A stretch of DNA of 35,143 bases from CAYXVU01 sp964468725 (lineage in GTDB: Bacteria; Acidobacteriota; Blastocatellia; UBA7656): the NCBI GenBank assembly GCA_964468725.1, contig CAYXVU010000037.1, forward strand, positions 1 to 35,143, in the 5' to 3' direction. Made by a program: the position numbers and the translations under genes. Shown here one piece after another: positions 16,505 through 24,486 of the stretch. Numbering within the stretch: position 1 is the first letter of the stretch; each line of letters begins with the position of its first letter. Under the pieces are notes generated by a model, which was given only the letters and a program-made list of their open reading frames with translations, was not told the origin of the DNA and searched no databases.

Positions 16505-18925
16505 ATGGCGCGTGAGCATAAAAGCCGTCGGGAAGTCCTTGACGCAATCAAAACCGTCTCTTCGATGAGCGACCTGCTCGCCATGCACGATGGCCATTTT
16601 GAATACGAACTCGACCTCGAAGTCATCGTCTATGGCCGCAATTACAATGGCAAAAAGGTCGGCCCCTATATCAAACTGCTGACCTACGAACCCGGCGAAA
16701 CGGTGATTCACGAAGGCGATTGGGGCGGCAATACCTTTTACGTTTTGGTCAAAGGCCGCGCCGATGTGTTGCAAGGGACAAGTCAAATCAAAGTCGCCGA
16801 GTTGCCGACCGGCGCGCAATTCGGCGAGATGTCGGTACTGGCAGGCGTGCCGCGCAATGCGACGATTCAAGCGCCGTCCGACCAACCCATTCAAATCCTC
16901 GAAGTGCAACGCCCCGCCCTGCGCTTGCTGCGCAAGATTCCCAAATTTGCCGAGAGCCTCGATAAGACCTACCGTTTTCACGGCAAGCGTTCGATCCTCG
17001 AAGGGCTCAAACGCACCGCAGGGTTTAGCGATGAACTGATCAGCGAGTTATCTACCATCTCGCAGTTTCGCGTCTTCTCAAAAAATCACCTCCTTTTCAG
17101 CCAAAACACGCCAGTCGAGCGCGTCTACTTGGTCAAAGAGGGATGGCTGCGACGCCAGTATCAGGGCGTGCAAACGGCTGAAGATTATCTCGGCAGCGGC
17201 TATTGCTTCGGTCTGGACGGGCACGGGCAAAGCGGCGTGTGGCCCTACAGCGTGACCTTGCTCGGTCGCTCGGAGGTTCTCGAACTCTCGGCGCGAAGGC
17301 TGAGCGAAAACCCGGCGCTGCGCGATGCCCTGACGCGCGGACTGGCGAATGCGTCACCTCCTGCCGCCCTCGGCGAGCGCGTCAATTATCAACCCGTCGT
17401 GCGCGACCAGTTGCTCGAAGCACAACGCCGATTGATTGATACGGGGCTGGTAGACGGCAACAACCTGTTGGTGATGGATATGGACATGTGCGTGCGCTGC
17501 GGCAACTGCTCGCTGGCCTGCCATCACGTTCACGGGCGTTCGCGTCTGCTGCGACGTGGCGTGCATGTCACCCGCTTGCAAGCGCCGAAGAAGAGCAGCG
17601 AACAGAGCCTGTTGTCGCCTTCCGTCTGCATGCACTGCAAAGACCCCGAATGTTTGACTGGCTGTCCGACCGGCGCGATTGGGCGCTTCGGATTGGGGCA
17701 GATAGATATCAACGCTGGTCTCTGTATCGGTTGCGGCGATTGCGCTTCGCAGTGCCCGTACAATGCGATTTCCCTGATGCCGCGCAAGAGAGAAGCCGCG
17801 TCCGCCAACGGCAGCTTCGCGCATCGCTTACAAAACCTCTTTCGCCTCAAATCCGACCCCCTTCCGGCGGCGGTCGAGCAGACGGACGAACTGATCGCCA
17901 TCAAGTGCAATCTCTGTCAGGGAACCTCGCTCAATCCCGAAGGCGCAAAGACGCAAGCCTACGGTTGCGAAGAGAATTGCCCGACCGGCGCACTGGCGCG
18001 CATCAGGCCGAAGGAGTATTTCGCAGAGATTGGCAGCATCGAAGGGCTGGCGCTCAAGGACAAAGCTCATGCCGTCGGGCGCAACATTCATCAAGCCGAC
18101 ACGCGCAAACGGTTGCTCCATCTGAGCGGTCTGTTGGTGACGTTACTGTTGACTGCCGCTGGCGTCTACGGGCTATGGACGCACGGTATGGGCGGCAGCC
18201 TCATCGGCTTTTTGAATATGAGGTGGCTGACGGGGATCGTCGGATTGATCGGTATCGTTGGGGTGATGACCTATCCGGTGCGTCGCCAAATCTATAAGAA
18301 GCGTAAAGGCGCATTGCGTTACTGGATGTTGGCGCACTCTTATCTCGGGGTGATTGCCGGGGTCATGCTCTTGCTGCATGGCGGCACGGATTCGGGCGGG
18401 TTGCTGACGACTGCGCTGATGATCTCGTTCGATCTGGTGATTGCGACGGGGCTGTTTGGTATCCTCTGTTATCTGATTGTGCCGCGCCTGTTGACCCGCA
18501 TCGAAGGCGAGCCTCTGCTGCTTGACGATCTGCGCCTGCGGCGCGACGAATTGCAAAAAGAGATTGCCAACATCGCCAGTTCGCCCAATGAACCGCTGCG
18601 TACGACGGTCAAAAAGCGCGTTGTACCTCGCTTCGTCTCTTTCGGCTACCTGCTGCGGCAATACCTGAAGGGCGAAGAGTTGGCCGCGATGCAGCGCGCC
18701 GCGAAGGAGAAGTGTCAAGCCGAGATTGCCGCGATGCCGAGCGACCGCGACCGCCGACGATTAGAGCAGGCGATTGAGGATGCTGTGACCTTGCGCCGCG
18801 TGGACGCGCTGATCTATCTGCACCGGTTGTTGAAACTCTGGCTGCCGCCGCATGTGATCTTTACGTCATTGATGTTGGCGCTCTTGATCGTGCATCTGAT
18901 TCAAGTCATCTATTTCGCCGGTTGA
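16505..18925 (+). CDS. Cyclic-nucleotide-binding / four [4Fe-4S] / heme-b-type membrane oxidoreductase fusion
   Basis: This 806-residue protein has, in order, a CRP-type cNMP domain (about 54-145), a second degenerate one (about 180-280), a DmsB/NrfC-like iron-sulfur module (about 329-510) and a membrane domain (about 538-806). The first cNMP domain keeps the phosphate-binding cassette FGEMSVLAGVPRNAT, with Glu108 and Arg117; the second lacks the arginine. Cysteine groups CVRCGNCSLAC (from 329), CMHCKDPECLTGC, CIGCGDCASQC and CNLCQ..CEENC (from 468) give four clusters. The membrane part has about five helices and two H-x13-H pairs (His611/His625, His783/His797), as expected for two b-hemes. 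No DNA-binding HTH is present, so the nucleotide probably gates electron transfer directly. Likely a quinone-linked inner-membrane enzyme with the soluble part in the cytoplasm. First gene of the cluster. Confidence 0.85.
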   Translation: MAREHKSRREVLDAIKTVSSMSDLLAMHDGHFEYELDLEVIVYGRNYNGKKVGPYIKLLTYEPGETVIHEGDWGGNTFYVLVKGRADVLQGTSQIKVAELPTGAQFGEMSVLAGVPRNATIQAPSDQPIQILEVQRPALRLLRKIPKFAESLDKTYRFHGKRSILEGLKRTAGFSDELISELSTISQFRVFSKNHLLFSQNTPVERVYLVKEGWLRRQYQGVQTAEDYLGSGYCFGLDGHGQSGVWPYSVTLLGRSEVLELSARRLSENPALRDALTRGLANASPPAALGERVNYQPVVRDQLLEAQRRLIDTGLVDGNNLLVMDMDMCVRCGNCSLACHHVHGRSRLLRRGVHVTRLQAPKKSSEQSLLSPSVCMHCKDPECLTGCPTGAIGRFGLGQIDINAGLCIGCGDCASQCPYNAISLMPRKREAASANGSFAHRLQNLFRLKSDPLPAAVEQTDELIAIKCNLCQGTSLNPEGAKTQAYGCEENCPTGALARIRPKEYFAEIGSIEGLALKDKAHAVGRNIHQADTRKRLLHLSGLLVTLLLTAAGVYGLWTHGMGGSLIGFLNMRWLTGIVGLIGIVGVMTYPVRRQIYKKRKGALRYWMLAHSYLGVIAGVMLLLHGGTDSGGLLTTALMISFDLVIATGLFGILCYLIVPRLLTRIEGEPLLLDDLRLRRDELQKEIANIASSPNEPLRTTVKKRVVPRFVSFGYLLRQYLKGEELAAMQRAAKEKCQAEIAAMPSDRDRRRLEQAIEDAVTLRRVDALIYLHRLLKLWLPPHVIFTSLMLALLIVHLIQVIYFAG

Positions 18926-18936
18926 TGCGCGGCAGC

Positions 18937-19006
18937 GGTCGAAGGTCGAAAATGTTGAATGCCGAAGGCTGACAGTTCAAGGGAGGCTGGCCACTGGCCA
19001 CTGACG
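18937..19006. repeat. Degenerate heptanucleotide tandem repeat
   Basis: The 86-base gap before the FHA gene reads as consecutive 7-mers: GGTCGAA twice, AATGTTG, AATGCCG, AAGGCTG, ACAGTTC, AAGGGAG, GCTGGCC, ACTGGCC, ACTGACG. The two GGTCGAA units and the CTGGCCA pair are exact copies; the rest keep a loose purine-purine-T/G-G phase. It resembles short tandem heptamer repeats of intergenic DNA in other bacteria. Confidence 0.45.
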
Positions 19007-19011
19007 AAGGT

Positions 19012-22000
19012 ATGGCTGCCAAGACAAGTTTTCTGCCGAAAAGCCGATTCATCATCAAGCGCAAAGATGCGACGGTTGACGATGTCACTGTCGAAAGCGA
19101 GGGCTTGACCATCGGGCGATTGGTCAGCAACGACTTGGTGTTGAATCACCGCACCGTGTCGCGCACCCACGCAGGCATTACCAATCTGGCGGGCGAATAC
19201 TGGCTATTCAATCTCTCGACCGCCAACGGCACCCTGCTCAAAGGCGAACTGGTTGACAAAGCGCCGCTCGCCGACGGCGATGTCCTGCAAATCGGCAGAT
19301 ACCTGCTGGTCGTCAACTACACAGGCAATGCGCTCTCCATCGAAGTCGAAATGGAGATGGAGTCACACGCTGCCGAAGGGCGCACCAGCCAATTGCAAAC
19401 CAGCCTGCTGCCCTCGTTGGGCGAAGAGGAAGGCAACGTTTCGACCGTGATGATGCAGCGCGTCGTCATTCCGGGTACGCAGACGACGACGCCGAAAGGC
19501 ACGAAGCGGCTGGAAGGCACAGGCTTGTTGACCGGCATGCTGAGCGCCGTCAGTGAAGAGGCGTTGCAAATCTTCTGGGAGAAACGCAAACGCGAAGCCG
19601 GGAAGATTGCCGAGCGCACGCCGCTGCATCCCAAAGGCAGCGCCAAAGTCGGCAAGATCCAATTCAACTGGCGACCGACCCTCGACCTGAGAAAATTGTG
19701 GCGCAAATCCTATTTTATGTGGGGCGTGCTGATTGTTGGCCTGCTGGCTATTGCAGCGCTCTTTCTGCACGCCGATGCCTACTCGCCCGGTGAAATCTCC
19801 GATGTGCATAGCGCCGCCGTCTTGACCGACGCGATGCAGACGCACGCGGTCGCTGTCAGTGCCAACGCGGCGCAGTGTTCCGCCTGCCACACGGCGGCCA
19901 AAAGCATTGATACGAACTGCACGGCTTGTCATACGACCAGTCATTTCAATCCGGCGGTCTCGGCAGGGCACACGGCTGCCGGACTCGGTTGCGTGAGTTG
20001 TCACGGCGAACATTTGGGGGCGAGCTTTCAACCGGCGCGCATCGGCGTCGCCATGTGTGTGAGTTGTCATAACAATGCCTATCAGTTCAAAGGCAAACGG
20101 TTGGGCGCGCCGCACGGCGGTGGCGTCGGCTATCCGGTCGAAAGCGGGCGTTGGATGTGGGCGGGCATTACCGAAGAGTCATGGAAACGCCGCCAGTTGC
20201 CCGATACGGCGTCGAAGTATTCGCCCGCCGAACAGTTTCACATGCTGCACGTTGCCGGGCGGTTCGAAGGACGCACCAACTGCACCGATTGCCACACCGC
20301 AGGCTTGCACACCCAAGCCGGATTGCGCGAATCGCCGCGCAACTCCTGCGCCGCTTGTCACAGCACCACCTTCGATGTGACGGGCGCGGTCGTCGGCCCC
20401 AATTGTACGTCCTGTCACGTACAGCATGGACAGGATAAAGACTTGATCGCCACGCTGCGGACAAGCGGCGTCAAAGAAGGGCCGACGCAACAACAGTCCC
20501 AACTGAAGAATATCCCGACGCTCGGACTCGGCGATATGACGGTGATTCGCCAAGATGACAGCGGCTCGCGTTGGGGATTCAAGCAATCGGAGCACATCGG
20601 CGGCATCCCATGGTATGGCTGGCTGGCGGGGCTGGCGATCTTACCGATCATCGGTTTCGTGGTGATGGCGGTCGGCACCTCGCGCCGCAAATCGTTCATT
20701 CAAGCGGCGAGCGCCGAGGTGAAGCCCGAACTGGAACAGAAACAGGCGACTAAATTTCTCGACCTCGAAAAACTGAAAGCCGAAGGGCCGTCCTATCCGC
20801 ATCCGGTCGTTGACCCGCTGCTCTGTATCGGCTGCCATGCCTGCGTCGAAGCCTGTCCGCACGACGTGCTCGACATCGTCAACGGCGTCTCGACTCCGGT
20901 CGCTCCCGACCAATGTATGGAAGATACGTCGTGCACGGTTGAATGCCCGACCAATCCGAAGGCCTGCATCGTCATCAATACGACAAAGACCATTCAGCCG
21001 CGCAAAGTGCCGCAACGCAATCAACAACTGATGACCAACGTCGAAGGCATCTACATGGTCGGCGACGTGTCCGGCGTGCCGCTCATCAAAAACGCCATCA
21101 ATGAAGGCGCGCAGGTCATTGAATGTATCATCGAAGACTTTCATCGGGGCGCGGGCAATGCCAAAGCGCAGTACGATGTCGCCGTCGTCGGCATCGGCCC
21201 GGCGGGGCTGTCGGCAACGGTGATCGCCAAACAACGGGGCTTGACCTATATCGCTCTCGAACAGGATAAAGTTGTCAGCACGATTCAAAATTATCCGGCG
21301 GGCAAATATGTCTTCTTCAAACCCGACACAGTTGACGCGAAGGGCGGCTTGCCGCTTGCCGGAGTCGGCAATCAACGCGAGTTGATTTTAGAGAGTTGGA
21401 TGCAGGCGATGCTGCAAAACGGCGTCACGATCAACGAAGAAGAGAGTTGCAAAGACATCAAACGCGAAGGGGAGATTTTCGCCGTCACCACCGAACGCGG
21501 CAAACTGAAAGAGAAGACTACCTATACAGCGCGGCGCGTGATTTTGGCCATCGGCAATCGCGGCACGCCGATGAAACTGCGCGTTCCCGGCGAAGACCGC
21601 ACCCAGATTGTGCAGCCTGAACCGATGATTGCCAATCACTGTCCGAAGTGCGGCAAAGGGCGACAAGGGACACAACTCTTCTGCGTTGCATGTGGCACGC
21701 AACTGCCCAAACGCACGCCGCCACCCTTTGAAGATACGCGCGTCAAATTCAAACTCTCCGACCCGGATGATTATGTCGGCAAGAAATGCATCATCGTCGG
21801 GGCGGGCAATTCGGCCATCGAGACGGCAGTTGATTTGACCGGCTTCAAACGCGATGGCGACCGGATTACTTTTACGCGCACCAACGAGGTGACGCTGGTC
21901 ATTCGCAGCGATTTCAAAGGCGATTTGAAACTCGGCAACAAGATCAACGTCTATGACTGCATCGACGCGGGCAAGATCAAAGTGCTGTTTCGCACCGAGA

Positions 22001-22149
22001 TCAAAGAGATTCTCGATGGCGAAGTCGTGTTGATGGATACGCGCTCGAAAGAGGAGACGACGCGGTTGAAGAATGACTATATCTTTGCGCTGATTGGCGG
22101 CGAGAAGCCGACGAAGTTCCTCGAAAGCATCGGCATTAAGATCGGCTGA
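19012..22149 (+). CDS. FHA / heptaheme c / ferredoxin / permuted pyridine-nucleotide flavoprotein fusion
   Basis: This 1045-residue protein joins four modules. An FHA domain (about 10-100) keeps its phosphothreonine-binding residues Arg36, Ser50, Arg51, His53 and Asn72. A transmembrane helix (about 234-255) leads to a periplasmic cytochrome region with seven CxxCH motifs (about 288-469), closed by a second helix (about 535-553). Back in the cytoplasm are a 4Fe-4S ferredoxin motif CIGCHACVEACP (605-616) with a further cysteine set, and a TrxR/YpdA-like flavoprotein: GIYMVGDVSG (about 680), GIGPAG (about 728), a zinc ribbon CPKCG..CVACG (about 878-900) and GAGNSA (about 932). The GD motif precedes the first Rossmann motif, a permuted order. 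It could pass electrons between NAD(P)H and periplasmic hemes across the membrane, with FHA docking a phosphorylated partner. Confidence 0.87.
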   Translation: MAAKTSFLPKSRFIIKRKDATVDDVTVESEGLTIGRLVSNDLVLNHRTVSRTHAGITNLAGEYWLFNLSTANGTLLKGELVDKAPLADGDVLQIGRYLLVVNYTGNALSIEVEMEMESHAAEGRTSQLQTSLLPSLGEEEGNVSTVMMQRVVIPGTQTTTPKGTKRLEGTGLLTGMLSAVSEEALQIFWEKRKREAGKIAERTPLHPKGSAKVGKIQFNWRPTLDLRKLWRKSYFMWGVLIVGLLAIAALFLHADAYSPGEISDVHSAAVLTDAMQTHAVAVSANAAQCSACHTAAKSIDTNCTACHTTSHFNPAVSAGHTAAGLGCVSCHGEHLGASFQPARIGVAMCVSCHNNAYQFKGKRLGAPHGGGVGYPVESGRWMWAGITEESWKRRQLPDTASKYSPAEQFHMLHVAGRFEGRTNCTDCHTAGLHTQAGLRESPRNSCAACHSTTFDVTGAVVGPNCTSCHVQHGQDKDLIATLRTSGVKEGPTQQQSQLKNIPTLGLGDMTVIRQDDSGSRWGFKQSEHIGGIPWYGWLAGLAILPIIGFVVMAVGTSRRKSFIQAASAEVKPELEQKQATKFLDLEKLKAEGPSYPHPVVDPLLCIGCHACVEACPHDVLDIVNGVSTPVAPDQCMEDTSCTVECPTNPKACIVINTTKTIQPRKVPQRNQQLMTNVEGIYMVGDVSGVPLIKNAINEGAQVIECIIEDFHRGAGNAKAQYDVAVVGIGPAGLSATVIAKQRGLTYIALEQDKVVSTIQNYPAGKYVFFKPDTVDAKGGLPLAGVGNQRELILESWMQAMLQNGVTINEEESCKDIKREGEIFAVTTERGKLKEKTTYTARRVILAIGNRGTPMKLRVPGEDRTQIVQPEPMIANHCPKCGKGRQGTQLFCVACGTQLPKRTPPPFEDTRVKFKLSDPDDYVGKKCIIVGAGNSAIETAVDLTGFKRDGDRITFTRTNEVTLVIRSDFKGDLKLGNKINVYDCIDAGKIKVLFRTEIKEILDGEVVLMDTRSKEETTRLKNDYIFALIGGEKPTKFLESIGIKIG

Positions 22150-22182
22150 CCTCTGGTTTTTTCTCTGCGCTTGTACTAGTAT

Positions 22183-23190
22183 GTGCCGGTCAGCGACAAG
22201 CCGCATGGTGATAAGATGAATGAGAGTGAGTCGTTGAACAACACTAGGGAAGCCGCTCGGACGCTTCGTTTCAATCCGTCTCCCGATGCTCGCCGACGCG
22301 CGAGCGGTGCGTACCGACTTCAACAACTGACTCTCCTGTTCTTTGTCATCTTCTGTGGGATATTCGCCGCGTCGTGTTTGAAACAGCAGAGTCAAACGCC
22401 GCCTTCGGATTCGCCCTCGACGGCGACAAGCGAACCCTCTGCCGTCGCCGCTACGCCGATCAGTCGTCCGGCTGGCAAGACGCAGTTCGATCATGCGCAG
22501 CACACCCAACTCAAATGCGAGCAATGCCATCTTCGCAAGGCCGATGCTCTGACTCCCGTCGTGCCCGGCCATAATGCTTGCATATCGTGTCATGTGAGGG
22601 AGTTTACCGCGACCGGGTTCGGCATCTGCGCCAACTGTCATGACGGCATCAAAGATGTGCGCCCCGCCGTCTTTCCGTTCCCCGAACGCGAGAGCTACGG
22701 CGTGGCGTTTTCGCACAAAACGCACGCGACCTACATCGGCGGACAACGCCGCGCCGATTGTACGGAATGTCACACGCAGACCGGCGGCAAGATGAGCATG
22801 CCGGGACACCGCGAGTGCTACGGCTGTCACAAAGCCGCTGACCAATTTAAGCCCGGCGAAAAGGTTGTGGATGGCAGTTGCGGCGTCTGTCACCTGAAGA
22901 CCGGAGAGAATGTCAGCTTTAAGAAGTTCAGTTCGGGCGGTCGGGCTTATCGCTTCAAGTTTACACACACGGCGCATGTGAAGGTCGCGCAGTGCAACGA
23001 ATGCCATAACGTCTATGGCGATGGCGCCGATCAAGTGTCGCAACCATTGTTACGCGAGCACGCAGGCGCGGGCTATGCCAAAAGCTGCGGCAGTTGCCAC
23101 AACGGCAGACGCGCCTTCACCGGCGAATACGGAGCCGGATGTAGTTGTCACAAATGCCATGTGCCGGATGCCAATCATAGTTGTCAGTAG
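22183..23190 (+). CDS. Nine-heme cytochrome c, lipoprotein-like
   Basis: This 335-residue cytochrome has nine CxxCH motifs: CEQCH, CISCH, CANCH, CTECH, CYGCH, CGVCH, CNECH, CGSCH and CHKCH (the last within GCSCHKCH). Extra histidines such as FDHAQH, FSHKTH and FTHTAH are the sixth ligands typical of class III (c3/c7) repeats. A hydrophobic stretch (about 49-64) ends in FAASC, a plausible lipobox with Cys65. The preceding 45 residues are unusually long for a lipoprotein, so a membrane anchor is the alternative. The ATG at 22216 would shorten it by 11 residues; neither start has a strong site. It lies 33 bases after the FHA fusion gene and probably accepts or donates electrons beside it in the periplasm. 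Confidence 0.85.
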   Translation: MPVSDKPHGDKMNESESLNNTREAARTLRFNPSPDARRRASGAYRLQQLTLLFFVIFCGIFAASCLKQQSQTPPSDSPSTATSEPSAVAATPISRPAGKTQFDHAQHTQLKCEQCHLRKADALTPVVPGHNACISCHVREFTATGFGICANCHDGIKDVRPAVFPFPERESYGVAFSHKTHATYIGGQRRADCTECHTQTGGKMSMPGHRECYGCHKAADQFKPGEKVVDGSCGVCHLKTGENVSFKKFSSGGRAYRFKFTHTAHVKVAQCNECHNVYGDGADQVSQPLLREHAGAGYAKSCGSCHNGRRAFTGEYGAGCSCHKCHVPDANHSCQ

Positions 23191-23470
23191 TCGAATCCGG
23201 TCTGACATCTTCGGCGTGCGGCTCAAGCATCTTGGTTGTAGCAGGCGGCAGACAATCTGTTTGAGAAGAGGGGAACCGTCAGCGGCTTTGTGAAGAAGCG
23301 GAAGAGAGCCGGTAATGCAGCAGCCCTCAAGGCTGAAACCAGGCGAGGGATAGAGGTTGCTTCCGATCTGTTATCCATGCGCAGGGAACGCCTGCAAACG
23401 GATGGCCGCTGATCGTCGGTCGGCAGGGGGCTTCCCCGCAACGCAGTGAGACGAGATTGAGGAGAGTTCT

Positions 23471-24226
23471 ATGATCAAGCATGTAAAAATCAGTTTGCTG
23501 GCGATGTTTTGCACGCTCATCGGCGCAGCGGTTTTGTGGTCGGCTTCGGCTCAAGAGATGACCGCCGAAAAGGCCTTCAAAAACATTCAAGTGCTCAAAG
23601 GCATTCCCGCCGGACAGATGACCGCTTTGATGGACAACTTCAACAAAGCGCTCGGCGTAGACTGCGCCTATTGTCACACCATGAATGCGCTCGAGAAGGA
23701 TGACAAACCGGCGCACAAGATGTCGCGGCAAATGATAAAGATGACGCGCGACATTCAACAAAACTACAAGATCAAGATTGATTGTATGGCTTGCCATCAG
23801 GGCAAAGCCAAGCCGCCGCACCTCGGTCAGAACATGGGATTTGGCCCGTCCGGACTCGGTTCGGGGGGCGGCAAAGATGTATCGCAAACGACGACTGCCG
23901 CCCCAACCAAAGAGAATCCGAATCCCAAACCGCCACCGCCGCCGCCCGCCAATGCGGCAGACCCGCCTGGCAAGATGACCTTCAAGGCCAGTTTTGGCCC
24001 TGTGCCTTTCGATCATGGCACCCACATGAATTTGGGCGATTGTGCCACCTGTCATCACACAGGCGAAACGAATAAGTGCACCTCTTGTCATCAACGCTCC
24101 GGCGTAGCGGCCAAGATGATTTGGAAGCAGACCGCGCATAACGCGACAAGCGAACGCGGTTGCATCGGTTGTCACACCAAGCAGAAAGCCGGACCAACCA
24201 AATGCGCTGAATGCCATAAGAAGTAG
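23471..24226 (+). CDS. Hexaheme cytochrome: reaction-centre-cytochrome-like N-terminus plus c7 tail
   Basis: This 251-residue protein starts at an ATG with GAGGAGAG upstream. Residues 1-28 form a signal peptide ending SASAQ. Residues about 30-115 match the fold of the photosynthetic reaction-centre cytochrome c subunit family: KAFKNIQVLKGIPAGQM, a heme at CAYCH (Cys65), KMSRQMIKMTRDI and a second at CMACHQGKAKPP (Cys105). A Pro/Asn/Gly linker (about 120-165) leads to a class III unit with CATCH (from Cys191), CTSCH, CIGCH and CAECH. Six hemes in total. This N-terminal family is found in many non-phototrophs, so it does not indicate photosynthesis. It is probably a soluble periplasmic shuttle between the inner-membrane modules and the conduit encoded downstream. 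Confidence 0.83.
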   Translation: MIKHVKISLLAMFCTLIGAAVLWSASAQEMTAEKAFKNIQVLKGIPAGQMTALMDNFNKALGVDCAYCHTMNALEKDDKPAHKMSRQMIKMTRDIQQNYKIKIDCMACHQGKAKPPHLGQNMGFGPSGLGSGGGKDVSQTTTAAPTKENPNPKPPPPPPANAADPPGKMTFKASFGPVPFDHGTHMNLGDCATCHHTGETNKCTSCHQRSGVAAKMIWKQTAHNATSERGCIGCHTKQKAGPTKCAECHKK

Positions 24227-24486
24227 GCGCGGCTCGCCCTGGCTCTGCCGGACGCGGCTTTTGCTCGGAATTTCCCGCATCGTAGTGCGGCGCTTTTCCG
24301 TCTTCTTTGGGTAGTGATCGAAAGAGGCGGCGATCAATGAAAGGTGCGCGCCTCGGTTTCGTCCGATGTTGACCGTCGCGCCAAGCAGTTTGTATCACAG
24401 TCTGACTTCATCCGTTCTATCTCTCGCGGTCTGCGGAACGGGTATGTATCCGCTTTGTCATCTTTACGATTTATATGGGGGTTGGC

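Noticed and set aside
20824..20860. CIGCH in the FHA fusion counted as an eighth heme site.
   Set aside because: It is part of CIGCHACVEACP, a standard 4Fe-4S ferredoxin motif on the predicted cytoplasmic side.
21388..23043. Long minus-strand open frame (551 codons) opposite the FHA fusion and nine-heme genes.
   Set aside because: It runs antisense to two clear multi-domain genes, crosses their boundary and shows no family motif; GC-rich codon bias on the plus strand creates such shadows.
23240..23412. A short Lys/Arg-rich open frame (ending LQTDGR) in the spacer before the hexaheme gene.
   Set aside because: No ATG or credible ribosome-binding site and no recognisable family; may be a remnant but cannot be supported as a gene.
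23471..24226. Reaction-centre-like cytochrome as evidence of phototrophy.
   Set aside because: No reaction-centre, chlorophyll or chlorosome genes occur in the window, and the domain family is widespread in non-phototrophs.
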